A DNA stretch of 64,000 nucleotides, taken from contig NZ_JAGDFV010000004.1 in the NCBI RefSeq assembly GCF_017497985.1, positions 1 to 64,000 of the forward strand, in the 5' to 3' direction. Both the position numbers and the translations under genes were made by a program. Source of the stretch: Meiothermus sp. CFH 77666. GTDB taxonomy: Bacteria > Deinococcota > Deinococci > Deinococcales > Thermaceae. This document shows, one piece after another, positions 61,288 to 64,000 of the stretch (positions within the stretch are counted from its first letter, which is position 1; each line of letters starts with the position of its first letter). The notes under the pieces were generated by a model that saw only the letters and a program-made list of their open reading frames with translations, had not been told where the DNA came from and did not search any database.

Positions 61288-61956
61288 ATGCCCAAAAAAA
61301 CACCAGGACAGTATTTTTTGAGCAAGGGCATTTTGCCTGGCAAGCTCACCGATCACCTCGAGCGGCTCTACCCCCGCGAGCGTGAGGTCTTGTTGGCGCG
61401 GGCCTCGGGTGAAACCCTGCGGGCGATTGGGAAGCGCCTGGATCTGACCCCTGAAGGGGTACGCCAGGTTGAGTATCGGGCACTGAGAAAGCTGAAGGGC
61501 GAGAACACCAAAGAACAGGTTCAGGGCCGGCGCTTTCGCCTGGCCGTTGAGCAGCGTACAGGTGAGCCGCTGGAGCGGGTGGTTGAGCGTCTGTCCAGGG
61601 CTGAGCGAGAAGTGGTGCTGGCCTATGCCAACGGCGCTTCGCTGGCGGATCTGGCCCCTACGCTCGGAATGAGCGTCATCGAGGTCACTATTTTGCGAGA
61701 CCAGGTAGTGGCCCGCTTGTTGGGTGAAGAGCGCGGCTCTCGGGCCGGGAAATGGGTGGAGTTGAAAGCGGCGGTGGCAGCGGCGCTGGCCGAAAGTCCC
61801 CTAACCTACGAGGAGCTCGAGGCGCGTTTTCCCATGTCCCGCCGCAGGCTGATGAGACTGATGCAAGAGCTTGTGGCGGAAGGCCGGGCTGATATAAGCG
61901 ATGAGTATCCCTTCCGTTTTGTGGGCAAAGAAGAATCGGACACTGTCAAAGCATAA
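61288..61956 (+). CDS. Protein with two sigma-region-4-like HTH units and a winged helix
   Basis: The ATG at 61288 (MPKKTPGQYF) is preferred over an upstream GTG. The 222-residue protein has one sigma-70 region-4-like unit at about 20-70 (ETLRAIGKRLDLTPEGVRQV with YRALRKLK). A second lies at about 95-146 (RLSRAEREVVLAYANGASLA), and a C-terminal winged-helix-like part at about 157-212. There is no region 2, so it is not a complete sigma factor. It is probably a DNA-binding regulator. Convergent tRNA genes follow, with a shared terminator zone. Confidence 0.75.
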   Translation: MPKKTPGQYFLSKGILPGKLTDHLERLYPREREVLLARASGETLRAIGKRLDLTPEGVRQVEYRALRKLKGENTKEQVQGRRFRLAVEQRTGEPLERVVERLSRAEREVVLAYANGASLADLAPTLGMSVIEVTILRDQVVARLLGEERGSRAGKWVELKAAVAAALAESPLTYEELEARFPMSRRRLMRLMQELVAEGRADISDEYPFRFVGKEESDTVKA

Positions 61957-61979
61957 AAAATCCCCTCCTGGCGAGGGGA
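61955..61979 (-). terminator. Terminator of the tRNA-Cys/tRNA-Val transcript
   Basis: Minus strand TCCCCTC-GCCAG-GAGGGGA followed by TTTTTT, directly after tRNA-Val and overlapping the stop codon of the convergent gene. Confidence 0.88.
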
Positions 61980-61982
61980 CTG

Positions 61983-62059
61983 TGGTGGGCGCGACTGGAC
62001 TCGAACCAGCGACCCCTACCGTGTCAAGGTAGTGCTCTAGCCATCTGAGCTACGCGCCC
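61983..62059 (-). tRNA. tRNA-Val (anticodon GAC)
   Basis: The minus strand gives a full cloverleaf: acceptor GGGCGCG/CGCGCCC, D-arm GCTC...GAGC, anticodon arm CTACC-TTGACAC-GGTAG with anticodon GAC (62023-62025), variable GGGTC, T-arm GCTGG-TTCGAGT-CCAGT (last pair G-T), discriminator A and an encoded CCA. It reads GUC/GUU. Confidence 0.96.
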
Positions 62060-62105
62060 GCGTGGGTATGGTTTTTGCTCCAGGTTCGCCGCTAGCGGAA
62101 AACGT

Positions 62106-62181
<76 letters not shown>

Positions 62182-62203
62182 GGCTTGCCACCCAAAGCGA
62201 CTT

Positions 62204-62242
62204 AGCAAACGCTAGGTTAGCATTTGCTGGAAGGTGTGTCAA
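62204..62242 (-). promoter_or_regulatory. tRNA promoter with 25-bp palindrome on the -10
   Basis: Minus strand TTGACA (62237-62242), 17-bp spacer, TAACCT (62214-62219), 34 bp before tRNA-Cys. The -10 lies within AGCAAACGCTA-GGT-TAGCATTTGCT (62204-62228), 11-bp arms with one mismatch. A protein binding there could regulate the two tRNAs. Confidence 0.7.
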
Positions 62243-62266
62243 ACGGTTTTCGGGTACGATTGAAGC

Positions 62267-63697
62267 GTGCGCGAAGTGTTCATCAAAACGCCGGGGGGCT
62301 TTCGCTGGCCTTTTTCCAAGGGTCTCCTGGTGGAGTCCATGATGATGGCGGGGTTGAAAATGGAGCCCGCCTTGTCGGTGGCCCATACCATCGAGGAGCA
62401 GCTCAAGACCCGCAAGAAGCCCGAAATTACGGCCCTAGCCCTCAAGAAACTGCTGATTCAGGAGGTGGAGAAAAACTTTGGCCCCGAGCTGGCCGAGCGG
62501 CTCAGGGGCCAGACCCAGGCCTTTGAGGATATTGTGGTCAAGGAGGGGTATCGCCGCCGGCCTTTTTCCAAAGGGGTGCTGGCTCGCAGCCTGGAGGACG
62601 CAGGGTTTTCCATGCGCGAGGCGCAGGCGTTGGCCAGGGCGGTGGAAAACCGCTTGCGGCGCAGTGGGGTGCGTTCGATAGATGCGGACGAACTCGAGAA
62701 ACGCATCACCACCGAAATAGAGGAGCTATTTGGCCCTGCTGCCCGAACCCGCTATGCGGGACGGCAGGCGCTGGCCGGGGAGATTTTTGTGGAGGAGCGT
62801 GAGGGCGAGCCTCGAGTGCCTTTCTCCAAGGGGGTGCTGGCCCAGTCGGTAATGGCGGTGGGGCTTTCACCCGACTCGGCTTATCGCCTGGCCCGCGATG
62901 TAGAGCGGCGGCTGCGCGATGCCGGTTCGACGGTGGTGACCCGCGACTACCTGCGCAAGGCGGTCTCGGAAGAGCTCATGGAAGAAGCGGGGGAGGAAGT
63001 AGCCCGCCGCTATCACCTGCTCCGCAGCATTCGGCGGGCGGTTAAGCCGGTGCACCTCTTGATTGGGGGGGTGGCCGGGGTGGGGAAGAGCGTGCTGGCC
63101 TCGGCGCTGGCTTACCGGCTGGGTATCACCCGCATGATTTCCACCGATGCAGTGCGGGAAATACTGCGGGCGACCATCCCCAAAGACTTGCTGCCCACCC
63201 TGCACACCAGCAGCTTTGACTCCTGGCGGGCCCTGGCCACGCCCCACACCGCCGAGCCCACCCCGGCCATGGTCATGCAAGGGTTCCGCGACCAGGTCTC
63301 GAGGGTGGCGGTGGGGCTTCGAGCCATTCAGGAGCGCAGCGCCCGCGAAAAAACTTCGCTGGTGGTAGAAGGAGTGCACGTGGTGCCGGGCTACATGACC
63401 CACCAGTATCAGAGCGAGGTAATCCAGATTCCCATCATGCTGGTACTTGAGGACGAAGCCCTGCACCGCGACCGCTTTGCCCTGCGCGAACGTGAAACCA
63501 GGGGCTCGCGCACCAGTGGAGCCTATGCCCAGCACTTCGACCAGATTCGCCTGATTCAGCAGCATCTGGTGGAGCTGGCCCGGGGGTCGGGCATTCCGCT
63601 AATTCCGGCAGAAAACCTGGATAGGGCCATTGACAAGGGCCTCGAGGTGATTGTGGATCGCTTGCAGGAAGCCTACTTCGACGTGGTGCAAGGGTAG
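62267..63697 (+). CDS. 2-Phosphoglycerate kinase with three ATP-cone-like repeats
   Basis: The 476-residue protein begins with GTG. Residues 1-245 contain three similar units, each with a PFSKG core: WPFSKGLLVESMMMAG, RPFSKGVLARSLEDAG and VPFSKGVLAQSVMAVG, at about 15, 99 and 185. These are ATP-cone-like nucleotide-sensing units. The kinase part has Walker A GGVAGVGKSVLAS (267-279), ISTDAVREILR and VEGVHVVPG. This resembles archaeal 2-phosphoglycerate kinase, which makes 2,3-bisphosphoglycerate toward cyclic 2,3-diphosphoglycerate. In bacteria the role is unclear; three cones seem unusual. Confidence 0.8.
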   Translation: MREVFIKTPGGFRWPFSKGLLVESMMMAGLKMEPALSVAHTIEEQLKTRKKPEITALALKKLLIQEVEKNFGPELAERLRGQTQAFEDIVVKEGYRRRPFSKGVLARSLEDAGFSMREAQALARAVENRLRRSGVRSIDADELEKRITTEIEELFGPAARTRYAGRQALAGEIFVEEREGEPRVPFSKGVLAQSVMAVGLSPDSAYRLARDVERRLRDAGSTVVTRDYLRKAVSEELMEEAGEEVARRYHLLRSIRRAVKPVHLLIGGVAGVGKSVLASALAYRLGITRMISTDAVREILRATIPKDLLPTLHTSSFDSWRALATPHTAEPTPAMVMQGFRDQVSRVAVGLRAIQERSAREKTSLVVEGVHVVPGYMTHQYQSEVIQIPIMLVLEDEALHRDRFALRERETRGSRTSGAYAQHFDQIRLIQQHLVELARGSGIPLIPAENLDRAIDKGLEVIVDRLQEAYFDVVQG

Positions 63698-63700
63698 CGG

Positions 63701-63721
63701 GGGTCGAGGGTCAAGGGTCGA
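63701..63721. repeat. Heptamer array 6
   Basis: Three 7-bp units GGGTCGA GGGTCAA GGGTCGA start four bases after the kinase stop. Nothing else is seen in the gap to 63807. Confidence 0.5.
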
Positions 63722-63807
63722 GCGCTGGCCTGAGCAGTTGGCCTGAAACCGCTGGCTTTGGGTGGTACCAAACAGGCGGGGTTCCTGGCGCATTGTAGCC
63801 TTGAGGG

Positions 63808-64000
63808 GTGAATGACCTTATCCAGATCAAGGGGCTTCCGGCCATTCCACCGCTGGGTATTGGCACCTGGCAGTGGGGGGACAGGCTGGTCTGGGGCTAT
63901 GGCAAGGGCTACCAGCAAGACGACACCCAGGCAGCCTACCAGGCGGCCCTAGAAGGGGGCGTGCGGCTTTTTGATACCGCGGAGTTTTACGGCTTTGGGC
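63808..64000 (+). CDS. Aldo/keto reductase, N-terminal part (cut by window edge)
   Basis: From a GTG preceded by TTGAGG, the visible 64 residues read VNDLIQIKGLPAIPPLGIGT, then WQWGDRLVWGYG, and end GVRLFDTAEFYGFG. The catalytic Asp and Tyr of the aldo/keto reductase family are in DTAEFYG. It is an NADPH-dependent (alpha/beta)8-barrel oxidoreductase; the substrate cannot be told from the fragment, which runs off the right edge. Confidence 0.85.
   Translation, partial: MNDLIQIKGLPAIPPLGIGTWQWGDRLVWGYGKGYQQDDTQAAYQAALEGGVRLFDTAEFYGFG

Noticed and set aside
61288-61956. ECF sigma factor
   Set aside because: Two region-4-like units but no region 2; cannot bind the -10 as a sigma factor.

Overview
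The window most likely comes from a Meiothermus chromosome (Deinococcota, Thermaceae), close to M. ruber. The DNA is GC-rich with very frequent CTCGAG. The class III PPK2 and the voltage-gated channel with the TLEGWVD filter match proteins I know from M. ruber. The genus is inferred from gene content; no search was run. There is no rRNA, no CRISPR array and no prophage. Two tRNA genes sit near the right end.

Layout. 0-0.4 kb: stacked insertion-sequence scars downstream of gyrA. 0.5-9.5 kb: gyrA, a DUF1800/DUF1501 export pair, ppk2, an orphan methyltransferase-like gene and a VWA protein. 9.9-18.7 kb: argJ with an IS630 element in its stop codon, then a [NiFe]-hydrogenase maturation island (hupE, hypBA, hypC, a second hypC, hypD, hypE, a double-SIS protein, a glutaredoxin-like protein) without hydrogenase subunits or hypF. 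It ends in a broken tam gene fused to a second copy of the argJ 3' end. 18.7-24.8 kb: two envelope proteins and a manganese-type ABC operon led by its own DtxR/MntR regulator, with a DtxR-like box on the promoter. 25-30.1 kb: galE, a UDP-glucuronate decarboxylase-like gene, ugd and manC, which supply nucleotide sugars for surface polysaccharide. 30.2-38 kb: nudix, prfA, acyltransferase, DinB, a CavMr-like Ca2+ channel, SDR, der and a PrcB-domain lipoprotein. 38-42 kb: peptide/oligopeptide ABC transporter. 42.3-44.1 kb: small genes (DUF1232, GNAT, cupredoxin, cupin). 44.1-49.5 kb: branched-chain amino acid ABC transporter livJ-HMGF. 49.7-56 kb: glnA, an outer-membrane protein and three tandem PQQ-type sugar dehydrogenases. 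56-64 kb: 5'-nucleotidase, an IS630 remnant, a membrane HD-GYP phosphodiesterase preceded by a 29-codon exported-peptide gene, a protein with two sigma-region-4-like helix-turn-helix units, tRNA-Cys/tRNA-Val, a 2-phosphoglycerate kinase with three ATP-cone-like repeats, and the start of an aldo/keto reductase.

The observations I rate highest are four. First, a 29-residue signal-peptide-like gene, with a strong ribosome site and an 8+8 bp operator-like palindrome on its promoter, lies immediately upstream of the membrane HD-GYP protein and could be a secreted-peptide/receptor pair for c-di-GMP signalling. Second, the hyp island is bracketed by a 56-bp duplication of the argJ 3' end. Third, a 165-166 bp MITE family has terminal repeats that match those of the ISAs1-like element at the left edge. 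Fourth, gyrA has a perfect-consensus promoter followed at once by an intrinsic terminator in its leader.

Intergenic DNA also carries short arrays of degenerate 7-bp repeats at about six places. Start codons were moved from the longest open frame where a ribosome site, signal peptide or family alignment argued for it; each case is stated.
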